Below are positions 18,744 through 28,157 of a stretch of 34,885 nt of DNA, in pieces. This DNA comes from Bacteroidales bacterium. GTDB taxonomy: Bacteria > Bacteroidota > Bacteroidia > Bacteroidales > JAAUTT01. The notes under the pieces were generated by a model that saw nothing but the letters and a program-made list of their open reading frames with translations, did not search any database and was not told where the DNA came from. The stretch is taken from contig JANYAP010000167.1 in the NCBI GenBank assembly GCA_025361285.1, positions 1 to 34,885 of the forward strand, read 5' to 3'. The position numbers and the translations under genes were made by a program. The first letter of the stretch is position 1. The number at the start of each line of letters is the position of its first letter.

Positions 18744-19742
18744 TTATTTGCTATTATAAATATCTTCTTCTTTTAAAAAGCCGTCGGCAACAACTGTACT
18801 TTTCATATTCGTTTTATCTAAGCTTATAGGATCTATTAAAAAACTCGGCACATCTTTTTGACCGTTATACAATGTGTTTCCTGTTAACTTAATATCTTGG
18901 TTTTTTGCACATTGTATTGCCAACTCAACAGCTCTATCTGCTAAAATTTTCAATGGTTTGTATATTGTCATTGCCTGTGTACCGTTAACAATATTCTGAC
19001 ATGCCTTCAATTCGGCATCTTGCCCAGTAATTAGCGGATATTTTAGTGCATTATTGGCATTTAGTGCATCTATTGCTCCATAAGAAAGTCCATCGTAGGC
19101 TGATAGAATAACATCTGGTACATCATTCGATGATAGCTCAAGATACTGATCGATTGCATGGTATGCGTTATCTCGTGCCCAATCTTCAATATATGTATCA
19201 TATACTACCTTAATTTTGCCCGACTTTATATACGGGTCTATAATTCCAGCCCATCCTTGTTTCATCCATACTGCATTCTGATCGGATTTGTCTCCTCCTA
19301 GCAAATAGTATTTCCCTTCGGGTACATATTTAGTGGCGTACTGTGCCATTAGTGTACCCACTTTAACATTATCGAATGAAACAAAATAATCTAGGTCGCA
19401 ATTTTGAATAAATCGGTCGTAAGCAATAACTTTAACATTGTTTTCGTGTGCAATTCGCACAATGGCTGCCCCTGTATTTTTGTTAACTGCAATTACTAGC
19501 AATACATCAACGCCTTGGTCAATTAATTGCTGTGTTTGCTCAATTTCCAATGAGGCACTTAAATTTGCATTAGTAACTATCACTTCCACATCAAGTAATT
19601 TTGCTTTTGCTAATATTATGTCTCTATCCTTTATCCACCGTTCATTTTCAACAGGCAACATGAGCCCAATTTTAACTTTGTTCGATGAACAAGAAGTTAA
19701 CATAAAACCCAATGATACTATGATTACGTATAAATATTTCAT
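18744..19742 (-). CDS. XylF-like periplasmic sugar-binding lipoprotein
   Basis: Lipobox LTSC; KIGLMLPVENERWIKDRDIILAKAKLL, IDQGVDVLLVIAVN, VIAYDRFIQNCDLDYFVSFDN, GGDKSDQNAVWMKQG, PLITGQDAE. Track ORF starts at 19787; MKYLYVIIVSLGFMLTSC (19742) is the better start. Confidence 0.88.
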   Translation of the reverse strand: MKYLYVIIVSLGFMLTSCSSNKVKIGLMLPVENERWIKDRDIILAKAKLLDVEVIVTNANLSASLEIEQTQQLIDQGVDVLLVIAVNKNTGAAIVRIAHENNVKVIAYDRFIQNCDLDYFVSFDNVKVGTLMAQYATKYVPEGKYYLLGGDKSDQNAVWMKQGWAGIIDPYIKSGKIKVVYDTYIEDWARDNAYHAIDQYLELSSNDVPDVILSAYDGLSYGAIDALNANNALKYPLITGQDAELKACQNIVNGTQAMTIYKPLKILADRAVELAIQCAKNQDIKLTGNTLYNGQKDVPSFLIDPISLDKTNMKSTVVADGFLKEEDIYNSK

Positions 19743-19836
19743 AATTAATACTTTATGTTTTCGTGAGTTATAGTAGCAAAATTTCAAGCATGAAGGTACA
19801 AAAAAAATTAACTAATTTTATTCAACATAATTTAAA

Positions 19837-20259
19837 CTACAAGTTTACCGAGCATTTTGTTAATATTACATCCATTAAGTAGCCAGTACAAATACCTTTA
19901 ACAGAAACAATTTGGCCAACTTTAACCGACGATGTATCAATTTCGGTTTTATTAAACGCACACATTACACCCTCTGTATCAGATTTTTCCTTTAAATATA
20001 CCGATATTTGACCATCTTTTTCCAATATTGTATCAACTTTGCCAGTAACTTCCACTATCTTATTAAGATAAAGCATATTAGTAGAGTCTTCGTTGGATGC
20101 ATAGGCTTTTATTAAAGTGTTAGCCGATACTACCGCCTCCGTTTTTTTTGATGCTACATTGGTATCCGATGGGCGAAAGGTTCGTTTCCAGACTAAATAA
20201 CCTGACAAAATCGCAAAAACTCCTAGAATTAGCCAAAATCTTTTCATATTGTTAGTCAT
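19837..20259 (-). CDS. Membrane-anchored OB-fold (tRNA_anti-like) protein
   Basis: N-terminal TM; YLNKIVEVTGKVDTILEKDGQISVYLKEKSDTEGVMCAFNKTE...VKVGQIVSVKGICTGYLMDVILTKCSV. Confidence 0.8.
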   Translation of the reverse strand: MTNNMKRFWLILGVFAILSGYLVWKRTFRPSDTNVASKKTEAVVSANTLIKAYASNEDSTNMLYLNKIVEVTGKVDTILEKDGQISVYLKEKSDTEGVMCAFNKTEIDTSSVKVGQIVSVKGICTGYLMDVILTKCSVNL

Positions 20260-20271
20260 ATACTTATAGTT

Positions 20272-20820
20272 TTACATTGGATTATAGGTAATATCAACAT
20301 TTACTTCCATTTCCTTAGCTATTTTGTTTTCAACTAATTGAGGAATAACTATCCCAAAATCCTTCGGAGCAATGGTAAATTTGGATACGGCAATAATCGA
20401 CGTTCCTTTCACTTCAATAGTTCCCTTAGTGGTAATTGTTTTAGTAATACCGTGCATCGAAAGTTCTCCTGTAACTTCTGCCGAATATACTCCCGCTTTT
20501 TTAAAATTTATGGTCGATAAATTTGTGATTTTACCACTAAAACTGGCCTTTGGAAATTTTTCGGACTCCATGTAATTCTCGTTGAAATGTTCCTGCATTA
20601 GAGCCACCTTAAACTCGAATGCTTTTTGAAGAAGATTAAACTTAATATCTCCTGTTGAGGCATCAATAACGCTAACAACTTGATTATTATGCGCTTCAAC
20701 ATTTTCCATAGGCGTGTGCGAATAAAACCAAACATGCCCATTTTTCGACAAATACTTTTGTGCACTTACCAATTGCAATGAAGCAATTAAAAGCATTGAA
20801 ACTAGAACTTTTGTTTTCAT
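20272..20820 (-). CDS. YceI family protein
   Basis: Signal peptide; FKVALMQEHFNENYMESEKFPKASFSGKITN, GVYSAEVTGELSMHGITKTITTKGTIEV, FTIAPKDFGIVIP. Confidence 0.93.
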   Translation of the reverse strand: MKTKVLVSMLLIASLQLVSAQKYLSKNGHVWFYSHTPMENVEAHNNQVVSVIDASTGDIKFNLLQKAFEFKVALMQEHFNENYMESEKFPKASFSGKITNLSTINFKKAGVYSAEVTGELSMHGITKTITTKGTIEVKGTSIIAVSKFTIAPKDFGIVIPQLVENKIAKEMEVNVDITYNPM

Positions 20821-21102
20821 AATTTAACAGTATTTAGTAAATAGTATAGTAATAAGTACTTAGTAATCTGTACTTTTAAAATATTAGGCACTGCAGGATT
20901 AAGAGTGAGAAACATCTCGAAAATTGACGATTAACACCTTGGTATGTGTTTGGCTTGTTGAGCATTAGACACTAAAATCTATATCTTTTTTAATAAATAT
21001 CGATTATAAGTTTAAGGTCTTAAATATGAGGCGTATATGAATTTACCTTCACTCTAAATCCTGTAGAGCCAAATATTATAACATCAACCCTTTGTAAACT
21101 GT

Positions 21103-22002
21103 TCATTTTAATGCAAAAACTCGCGAAATATTAAAGCCGAAGCGAATACCCGCATCGCTCCATTTGCTTTGTGTGTTGGTAATAAAATTTTTCTCAATCA
21201 TCGATTCGGAATTCGATACAAACAATTGAAATACATGACCGCCCGTTTCCAAATCGAAACCTATCGATAACGGATTATATGTTTTTGTTTTGCGATAATC
21301 GTTAAGTGGAGGAATAACATAATAATATTCCACATTAATCGAAATTCGTTTAGTAAGTTTATAGCGAAACCCAGCCCCTACAGCTAATACATCGTTCGGT
21401 TCCAATTCACTTTCTACTAAATTTTGGTGAACAAAAGTAGGGTTTAATTCGAGCGAAAACCGGTCGTTAAACTTACGAGCAACCAGTAACTGATATACAT
21501 AACAAAAACGCGAAAAATATGGTATTTGTTTGCCTGTTAAACCAATTTCGTTTGGGTAAGCAGTAAAAAATGAAGTTGATGAAAGCAATGATAAGGATAT
21601 TGGCATATTTTTAGCTCCTTTCGATTGACGTAGTAGAGAAAATTTGGCGAAACCATCGTATGTTTTATTTAAGTTTCCTCGCCCCACTCCTACCATCAAC
21701 CAGTTGGTAATTCCATATTCCAAACTTAAATGAATATTCGATTGATCGAGACCCCAAAAATTATGAGCACCCGAGTTTAAAGTGCCAAACCTGTGCGAAA
21801 TTCGAAAATCGAGCTGATGAACAGGCATACGCTCAATTGAATGACCATTAACAATGCGAGTTGATTTAAAGGTTGCCGTTGTATACTCGGTACTGCTGTT
21901 GGTTGCCTCGGTTAACAGCTGATCCAAGTCCTGTGCCGACATATATCTTACTGTAAATGATAACATTAACAAAAACAGTATTCTTAAAAAATGGTTTATC
22001 AT
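21103..22002 (-). CDS. DUF5777-like outer membrane beta-barrel protein
   Basis: TATFKSTRIVNGHSIERMPVHQLDFRISHRFGTLNSGAHNFWGLDQSNIHLSLEYGITNWLMVGVGRG; signal peptide; alternating strands. Confidence 0.8.
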   Translation of the reverse strand: MINHFLRILFLLMLSFTVRYMSAQDLDQLLTEATNSSTEYTTATFKSTRIVNGHSIERMPVHQLDFRISHRFGTLNSGAHNFWGLDQSNIHLSLEYGITNWLMVGVGRGNLNKTYDGFAKFSLLRQSKGAKNMPISLSLLSSTSFFTAYPNEIGLTGKQIPYFSRFCYVYQLLVARKFNDRFSLELNPTFVHQNLVESELEPNDVLAVGAGFRYKLTKRISINVEYYYVIPPLNDYRKTKTYNPLSIGFDLETGGHVFQLFVSNSESMIEKNFITNTQSKWSDAGIRFGFNISRVFALK

Positions 22003-22051
22003 TTTTGAAAAGTTTGGATTACAATATGTTAATTATGTTGGTTTGTTAAAA

Positions 22052-22438
22052 CTAATTTTTGGGTGACTGATTTCCAATCCATATTTTAATTGATTGAATA
22101 CTGCAATCGCTTAAAATATAGCCCTGTGGCATTGCCTTTGTGCCTGTATATTCGCCAGTGTGCAAAATACTGCCTAAAAGTTGTCCGTTATCAACCTGAA
22201 CTTTTACATTTGCATATGTATCAAGCAATATGTTACCTTTTGGTAATGCTCCACTGTGACACGATGTGCAATTTTCATTCAAAATTTTAAAAATTGCGCC
22301 TTCGAATACAACAGGCGAAATGGTATCGGTACATGCCGAATTTAAGGTTGGATATAGAAATTCTTTGCTGTCGTAATAACAGCTTGATAATAAAATGAGT
22401 ACTAGGGTCGAGAATGTTATTAAAACTTTCATTGGCAA
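22052..22438 (-). CDS. Small heme-binding (CxxCH) lipoprotein
   Basis: Lipobox LLSSC; ILNENCTSCHSGALPKGNILLDTYANVK with a C-terminal KIWIGNQ helix, as in cytochrome-c-like domains. Confidence 0.85.
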   Translation of the reverse strand: MPMKVLITFSTLVLILLSSCYYDSKEFLYPTLNSACTDTISPVVFEGAIFKILNENCTSCHSGALPKGNILLDTYANVKVQVDNGQLLGSILHTGEYTGTKAMPQGYILSDCSIQSIKIWIGNQSPKN

Positions 22439-22473
22439 TTACTTTGTTGGTCGGTAAATAATGGTTCGCTATT

Positions 22474-23700
22474 TCAATCGTTTTCGGGTATGCTTTTTAA
22501 AGCATTAGCAATGGCCTTAATTTGTATTGCGGTAAGCGACGATAAATATTTCATTTGGGTTACTTCGCCTATGGCCTGCGTAATTTCGCTTACAGGTTTA
22601 CCTCCAACATTTGAGTTGGCAAATGGACCGTGACATTTAGCACACGTGTTAGTATACAATTCTTTACCATCGGGATTTGGGTTTGGCGTACCTGCAAGTG
22701 CCGTAATTATTGCTTGTTTTTGAGGATCGGAAAGCTGTGAGAGATTCTTCATTTCGGGTACATTATTAACGCCAGCTAATAACTGATTTAATAAAGCTCC
22801 AATTTTTGAAGATGTTGCTAGTGGTCCATGACATCCGGCACAATAAGTAGCATACAATAATGCGCCATCGAGTGTTGAAATTGGAGTTCCTACCAACGAA
22901 TCGGCAATGGCCTTGCGCTGAGCATCGGTAAGTACCGAAAGATTTTTCATATCGGGTATTGTGTTTATACCGTTATTGATATCAGAAACCGTTGCATTTA
23001 ATTTTGCCGAAGTAGCCAACGGTCCGTGACATGACTTACAATACGAAGCGTACAAAACAGCTCCATTTAGCGTTGTAAAAGGCGATCCAACCAAAACGCT
23101 TACAATAGCTTGCCGTTGTGCGTCGGAAAGTAATTTAAGGCTCTTCATCAACGAAACGCTGTCAATGCCCTTATTTAACATGAGCCCCGAAGCACCTCGC
23201 TTGGTCGAAGTTGACAACGGTCCGTGACAACCTTCGCAATAGGTGGAATATAAAACAGCGCCATCAACAGATGATATAGGGGCAATTGGAGGTAAAGCAA
23301 CTGCATCCTTCAAACAAACTTTATTATGTGCTCCCTGAGCAATCCAAACTTCGAGAATATGTAACTGATTACTAGTTAATGCCCTGTTAGGAGGCATCAT
23401 ATTAGGGTTGTTAGGGCTGCTAACAATTGTGTAAAGCTTACTCTTAGCAATATTGCCAGGAGTTACCAATTGTAGTACGTTCTCGTAAATCGAATCGATT
23501 AATATATCGCTTTTACTGCCATTAGGACTATGGCATTCGGCACATTGCGACATAAGTATTGGAACAACATCTCGGGTAAAACACACGGTGTCAAGCTCAT
23601 CGATACCCACTGGATCGTGCCTACACGATTGTAACTGCATTACAGTAAAGTATATAAATGCAATCACAAACGCCGCAATATTTAGTTTAAATCGTTGCAT
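22474..23700 (-). CDS. Penta-heme c-type cytochrome lipoprotein with four tandem cytochrome domains
   Basis: Five CxxCH motifs (CAECH, CEGCH, CKSCH, CAGCH, CAKCH); four about 66-aa repeats 'DGA.LY.TYC.GCHGPLATS...MKNLS.L.D.Q..AI...L.GTP'; lipobox LQSC. Confidence 0.93.
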   Translation of the reverse strand: MQRFKLNIAAFVIAFIYFTVMQLQSCRHDPVGIDELDTVCFTRDVVPILMSQCAECHSPNGSKSDILIDSIYENVLQLVTPGNIAKSKLYTIVSSPNNPNMMPPNRALTSNQLHILEVWIAQGAHNKVCLKDAVALPPIAPISSVDGAVLYSTYCEGCHGPLSTSTKRGASGLMLNKGIDSVSLMKSLKLLSDAQRQAIVSVLVGSPFTTLNGAVLYASYCKSCHGPLATSAKLNATVSDINNGINTIPDMKNLSVLTDAQRKAIADSLVGTPISTLDGALLYATYCAGCHGPLATSSKIGALLNQLLAGVNNVPEMKNLSQLSDPQKQAIITALAGTPNPNPDGKELYTNTCAKCHGPFANSNVGGKPVSEITQAIGEVTQMKYLSSLTAIQIKAIANALKSIPEND

Positions 23701-23717
23701 AATAGAATATTTTGTTG

Positions 23718-23725
23718 CAAAATTA
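23718..23725 (-). promoter_or_regulatory. Putative -7 box (TAATTTTG) upstream of the cytochrome block
   Basis: caaaatta on the plus strand, about 18 bp upstream of the ATG. Confidence 0.45.
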
Positions 23726-23783
23726 CAAATAATAACGAAACTGTTAGAAACTTATTGCAAAGAAAAAAAACATAAAACTTCAA

Positions 23784-24815
23784 TTATTTCAGTAATTTTT
23801 TGATAGGAGTCACAAACCTTTTTATATCTGTTTCTTCTGTATCCCACGATGTCATACATCGCACTTCGTTAAGTTAATCGTTTACCACATAAAAGAAATA
23901 TTCTTGTTGAAGGGGTTCGATTATATTTTTGGGAACAATTGCAAATACACCATTCGATTTAACTTCCTGAGTTATTTTTATTTCATTTATTTTCGAAACT
24001 TCCGATGCCAATAATTGAGCAATTCGATTAGCATTAGATGCATTTTGTAACCATAAATTATGGTGGAAATAGGCTAAAAACTGGGCTGTAATGTATCGCA
24101 TTTTCGATGCCGACTGCATTCCTTGTTTTCGATAATACATAAAATCGGTGTCCAATCCATTTTTCAGAAAAACAATAGCTTCGCCATACAAAAAGCCGTT
24201 TTTTGTGCCTCCAAACGATAAAACATCAACACCAGTATCGGTTATCATTTCTTTGAAAGAAATTTCGAGTGACGCGGCGGCATTTGCAATTCTAGCACCG
24301 TCAACATGCAGATACATACCGTGATTATGTGCCAAATCGGCTAATTCTTTAATTTCCTGAGCCGTATAAACTGTTCCTAGTTCGGTTGGTTGCGAAATGG
24401 AAATTACTTTTGGTTGTGAATGATGCTCAAAACCAAACCAGTGTAAATGCTTATTTATTGCTTCGGGCGTTATCTTTCCGTTATCGGTTACGATAGGTAT
24501 TATTTTACATCCAGTAAACTTTTCGGGAGCACCGCATTCATCAACATGAATATGAGCCGTTTCGGCACAAATAATTGAATGAAAAGAATTTATTAAGGCT
24601 TTAATACCTAATACATTAGCAGCAGTACCCAATAATACAAAGTTAACTGATGCTTGATATCCAAATACTTCCCTAAACTTTTCTGGCCAGTTGTGAGTAG
24701 TTATCGGTGCCATATCCAATAGCGTGACCTATATTTACTTCCGAAAGTTTTTGTAATAGTTCGGGTGAACGCCTGAGTTATTATCGCTGGCAAAGCCTCG
24801 CTTATCGATTTCCAT
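23784..24815 (-). pseudogene. Low-specificity L-threonine aldolase / beta-eliminating lyase, disrupted (two frameshifts plus one in-frame stop)
   Basis: Start at 24815: MEIDKRGFASDNNSGVHP, then another frame ELLQKLSEVNIGHAIGYGTDNYSQLARK, then back to FREVFGYQASVNFVLLGTAANVLG...YFFYVVND, TAA, then in the same frame LNEVRCMTSWDTEETDIKRFVTPIKKLLK*. The track ORF 23874..24719 is only the middle part. Confidence 0.9.
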
Positions 24816-24862
24816 GTCATTTAGTATTAAGTACATTGTACCAGATACTAAAGTAATGTTTT

Positions 24863-26440
24863 TTAAAACTCGGAGGTAAAGAAAAACTGAATATTCTGAA
24901 ATTTTTCCTGAGCCATCATTAAACTGTACGACGAATCGGCCAAAAAAACATCTCTACCATGCTTATCTTCGGCAATGTATTGATATTTACGACGTTTAAA
25001 ATCGTCAAGTTCCGCCTTATTGGTGCTTTGTATCCAACAGGCTTTATGTAACTGAATTGGCTCGTACCTGCACGATGCATTATACTCGTGCTCGAGGCGA
25101 TACTGAATAACTTCGAACTGCAACGCGCCAACGGTGCCAATAATTTTCCGTCCGCTCGATTTATTGGTAAACAACTGAGCCACACCTTCGTCCATTAACT
25201 GATCTAGACCTTTTGCCAATTGCTTGTATTTCATTGGGTCGGCATTTTCTACATAACGGAACAATTCGGGCGAAAAGCTTGGAATGCCCTTAAAATGAAT
25301 TTGTTCGCCTCCGGTAAGTGTATCGCCAATTTTAAAATTGCCAGTGTCGTGTAAGCCAACAATGTCGCCAGGAAATGCCTCATCGATAACCTGTTTTTTA
25401 TCGGCCATAAACGACGTAGGATTCGAAAACTTTAATTGTTTGCCATGGCGAACGTGTAAATAGTTAGTGTTTCGCTCGAATTTGCCCGACACAATTCGCA
25501 CAAAAGCAATGCGATCGCGGTGGTTAGGATCCATGTTGGCATGAATTTTAAAGATAAATCCCGAAAACTTTTGCTCTTCCGGCGAAATAACCCGCTCTAG
25601 GGTTGTAAAGCTTTTAGGACTAGGCGCAATTTCAATAAAACAATTCAATAACTCTCTAATGCCAAAGTTATTAAGTGCGCTTCCGAAAAATACGGGTGCT
25701 ACTTTTGCCTGAAGGTAATCGTCGAGCTTAAAATCGGGGTAAACGCCTTCAATTATCTCCAAATCTTCGCGAAGCTTATCGGCATATCTGCCCACATATT
25801 TTTCGAGCTCGTTGCTGTTAACATCGGTTAATTCAATGGATTCGCCAATAGTTTGTTTTTCAACTTCAGTAAAAAGTTGAAGGTTCTTCTCGTATAAATT
25901 ATATACGCCCTGAAACGTTGTGCCGTTGCTAATTGGCCAACTCAACGGACGAACTTTTATCTTTAGTTCCTCCTCTATTTCGTCGAGCAAATCGAACGGG
26001 TCTTTACCGTTGCGGTCGAGCTTATTAATAAAAACCATTACGGGAGTGTTGCGCATACGGCACACGTCCATCAGTTTTTTGGTTTGCGCCTCCACGCCTT
26101 TTGCGCTATCAACCACTATTATAACGCTATCAACGGCGGTGAGTGTGCGAAAGGTGTCCTCGGCAAAGTCCTGATGCCCAGGTGTATCTAATATGTTTAC
26201 CTTTATATCTTTGTATTCGAAACCCATTACCGATGTTGCCACCGAAATGCCACGTTGTTTCTCAATTTCCATGAAATCGGAGGTGGCGGTTTTCTTTATT
26301 TTATTCGATTTTACGGCGCCAGCAACGTGTATTGCACCGCCAAATAACAATAGTTTTTCGGTTAATGTAGTTTTACCTGCATCGGGGTGACTAATAATAG
26401 CAAAGGTTCTGCGACGTTTTACTTCCTGAATATAATCCAT
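24863..26440 (-). CDS. prfC: Peptide chain release factor 3
   Basis: [84 protein letters not shown]. The track start at 26590 adds 50 non-homologous residues. Confidence 0.97.
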   Translation of the reverse strand: MDYIQEVKRRRTFAIISHPDAGKTTLTEKLLLFGGAIHVAGAVKSNKIKKTATSDFMEIEKQRGISVATSVMGFEYKDIKVNILDTPGHQDFAEDTFRTLTAVDSVIIVVDSAKGVEAQTKKLMDVCRMRNTPVMVFINKLDRNGKDPFDLLDEIEEELKIKVRPLSWPISNGTTFQGVYNLYEKNLQLFTEVEKQTIGESIELTDVNSNELEKYVGRYADKLREDLEIIEGVYPDFKLDDYLQAKVAPVFFGSALNNFGIRELLNCFIEIAPSPKSFTTLERVISPEEQKFSGFIFKIHANMDPNHRDRIAFVRIVSGKFERNTNYLHVRHGKQLKFSNPTSFMADKKQVIDEAFPGDIVGLHDTGNFKIGDTLTGGEQIHFKGIPSFSPELFRYVENADPMKYKQLAKGLDQLMDEGVAQLFTNKSSGRKIIGTVGALQFEVIQYRLEHEYNASCRYEPIQLHKACWIQSTNKAELDDFKRRKYQYIAEDKHGRDVFLADSSYSLMMAQEKFQNIQFFFTSEF

Positions 26441-26462
26441 GTTTACTAAAAATTTCGGTTGG

Positions 26463-26470
26463 CAAAAGTA
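26463..26470 (-). promoter_or_regulatory. Putative -7 box (TACTTTTG) upstream of prfC
   Basis: caaaagta on the plus strand, 23 bp upstream of the ATG at 26440. Confidence 0.5.
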
Positions 26471-26569
26471 GTAAAAATAAGTAGGAATGTAGAAACAAAG
26501 AATTGATGAGTTTTGTAAGTAGCCGTTATATTCAATTTTTGGGTACCTTCGTTCAAAATGTAAACACCT

Positions 26570-27037
26570 ATGGATATAAAGAAAAAGCACGGACGTTACG
26601 AACGCCTTTACAAGCAGTTGGAAGAATTGCTAAAAAAAACTGATAATCCAATATCGCGTATGGCAACAGTGGCGGCTGTGCTTCACCATAAAATGGATTG
26701 CTATTTTTGGACTGGCTTTTATTTGCTGAACGATAGCAAACTACTCGTAGGACCGTATCAAGGCCCAGTTGCGTGCCAGGAACTTACTAAAAATAAGGGA
26801 GTGTGCTGGGCTGCAATAAACGAAAACACAACTATAGTTGTTGCTGATGTTCATCAGTTTACCGACCATATTGCCTGCGATGCGCGTTCGAAATCGGAAA
26901 TTGTAGTGCCAATGCGCAATAACAACGCCGAAGTAATTGGGGTGCTCGACGTTGATAGCAAATATTTGAATTCGTTCGACGATGTAGATGCAAAATGGCT
27001 TGAGAAGATTGTGAAGTTGGTAATAAGTAATAAGTAA
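26570..27037 (+). CDS. GAF-domain free methionine-(R)-sulfoxide reductase
   Basis: [55 protein letters not shown]; three Cys positions as in fRMsr (YebR type). Confidence 0.9.
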   Translation: MDIKKKHGRYERLYKQLEELLKKTDNPISRMATVAAVLHHKMDCYFWTGFYLLNDSKLLVGPYQGPVACQELTKNKGVCWAAINENTTIVVADVHQFTDHIACDARSKSEIVVPMRNNNAEVIGVLDVDSKYLNSFDDVDAKWLEKIVKLVISNK

Positions 27038-27069
27038 TGAGTAATGAGTAATGAGTAATGAGTAATGAT
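27021..27069. repeat. Heptanucleotide tandem repeat TAATRAG x7
   Basis: taataag x2, taatgag x4, taatgat; supplies the stop codon of the fRMsr gene (27035-27037). Confidence 0.95.
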
Positions 27070-27073
27070 CGTC

Positions 27074-27205
27074 CATCCGTAATTTCGATAATTTGCGTAA
27101 TTAATCCTGACAGGTTTTCGCTAATAAATAGACTTTCTGATAATTATAAATTACCGAGGTTATATAAAATACAAAACCTGTCAGGATTTTTCGACATAAC
27201 GGATA
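27074..27205. repeat. Nested inverted-repeat element (inner arms TCCTGACAGGTTTT / AAAACCTGTCAGGA)
   Basis: Inner perfect 14-bp arms 27105-27118 and 27173-27186; outer imperfect arms catccgtaatttcg (27074-27087) and cgacataacggata (27192-27205), 11/14. Confidence 0.8.
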
Positions 27206-27253
27206 AATGCTAATTGTATTAAAATCCTTTTCTAGCTTAACAGCATTCAACAC

Positions 27254-27910
27254 CTATACTGCCAAATATATTAGAAAAAGAATAACCTCAGCCACCAGGC
27301 ACACAATACCAAAATAAGCAATGCTTTTGCCTTTACGCTGCGAATCGGCATCGTATGTAAAAACTTTAGCACCATTGGGCAAGGTTTTTTTGTACGAGTT
27401 AATGTGGCGGCCTATCATAATACCAATTACACCGCCAAGGAAGCAAAACATATATGCCGTTTTAACGTGTGTGCTAGTAACCGCTTCGGGTTGCGACAGA
27501 ATGTCCAATCGGTTTTGCTTCCACATTTCAATTTGCGCTTTATCGGGCTCTTTGCAACGTTGTTTTAATATTTCCTGTGCCCAATGAAAATCGTTTAAGC
27601 TCCATTCGTCGGGGCGTTGAAGCATCTCAATAAGCTCGTCGTCGCTAAAATCGAACAGATAGTAATCGGGTTCGAGCTTATCTATATTAACCTCTTCGAG
27701 TTCGGCAAGCAAATTTTGCGCAGTTTCTAAATCGGCGGGCTTAATTTTAACGCATATTTGCGTAAGTAGCGTATTTCCTGCAAAAGTTGCATCTTCAGCA
27801 ATTTTCTCGGTAACAATCTTCATAAAAATATCGCTTTTTTCGAGAAGCTCCACAACGCCATTAGCTTCCTCTATAGTAATGAATTTTTTCAGACTTATTA
27901 GTTCTTCCAT
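27254..27910 (-). CDS. DUF2007-like N-terminal domain with C-terminal transmembrane helices
   Basis: LKKFITIEEANGVVELLEKSDIFMKIV...LLTQICVKIKPADLETAQNLLAEL; C-terminal hydrophobic segments AYMFCFLGGVIGIMIG and AYFGIVCLVAEVILFLIYLAV. Confidence 0.65.
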   Translation of the reverse strand: MEELISLKKFITIEEANGVVELLEKSDIFMKIVTEKIAEDATFAGNTLLTQICVKIKPADLETAQNLLAELEEVNIDKLEPDYYLFDFSDDELIEMLQRPDEWSLNDFHWAQEILKQRCKEPDKAQIEMWKQNRLDILSQPEAVTSTHVKTAYMFCFLGGVIGIMIGRHINSYKKTLPNGAKVFTYDADSQRKGKSIAYFGIVCLVAEVILFLIYLAV

Positions 27911-28016
27911 AAATGTTTTTTTGGATGGTAAAAGTAGTTATTTAATGATAATTGCCTTATCTGCAATGTCGATTTTGAAAGAGTGAAAATAACATAAAGT
28001 GCGTTGTCTTCCAAAC

Positions 28017-28157
28017 GTAGGTCGGGATACCATTAGTGGTGGTGTCATCCCGACGTAGGTCGGGATCCAAAGCATGTAAGCTATTGCATTTCTGTCGAAC
28101 ATTCGTTTGGGATTCCGACCTGCGTCGGAATGACAGCATACCTACGTCGGAATGACA
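28017..28157. repeat. REP/BIME-like palindromic cluster (GTCATYCCGACGYAGGTCGGRATCC inverted pair plus half units)
   Basis: 28044-28068 gtcatcccgacgtaggtcgggatcc and 28110-28134 ggattccgacctgcgtcggaatgac are inverted copies (22/25); additional acgtaggtcgggatacc (~28017) and acctacgtcggaatgacac (~28140). Confidence 0.88.

Noticed and set aside
23784-24815. Programmed frameshifting in the aldolase gene
   Set aside because: The two shifts go in opposite directions at non-slippery positions and an additional nonsense codon is present; decay or sequencing error is simpler.
26441-26590. N-terminal 50-aa extension of RF3
   Set aside because: [18 protein letters not shown]... has no RF3 homology, and the -7 box and native [25 protein letters not shown] start lie downstream of it.
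26741-27076. Minus-strand [23 protein letters not shown]...
   Set aside because: Reverse translation of the heptamer array plus antisense of the fRMsr gene.
27957-28139. Minus-strand ORF MLSFRRRSES...
   Set aside because: Derived from REP-like palindromes; no independent coding support.
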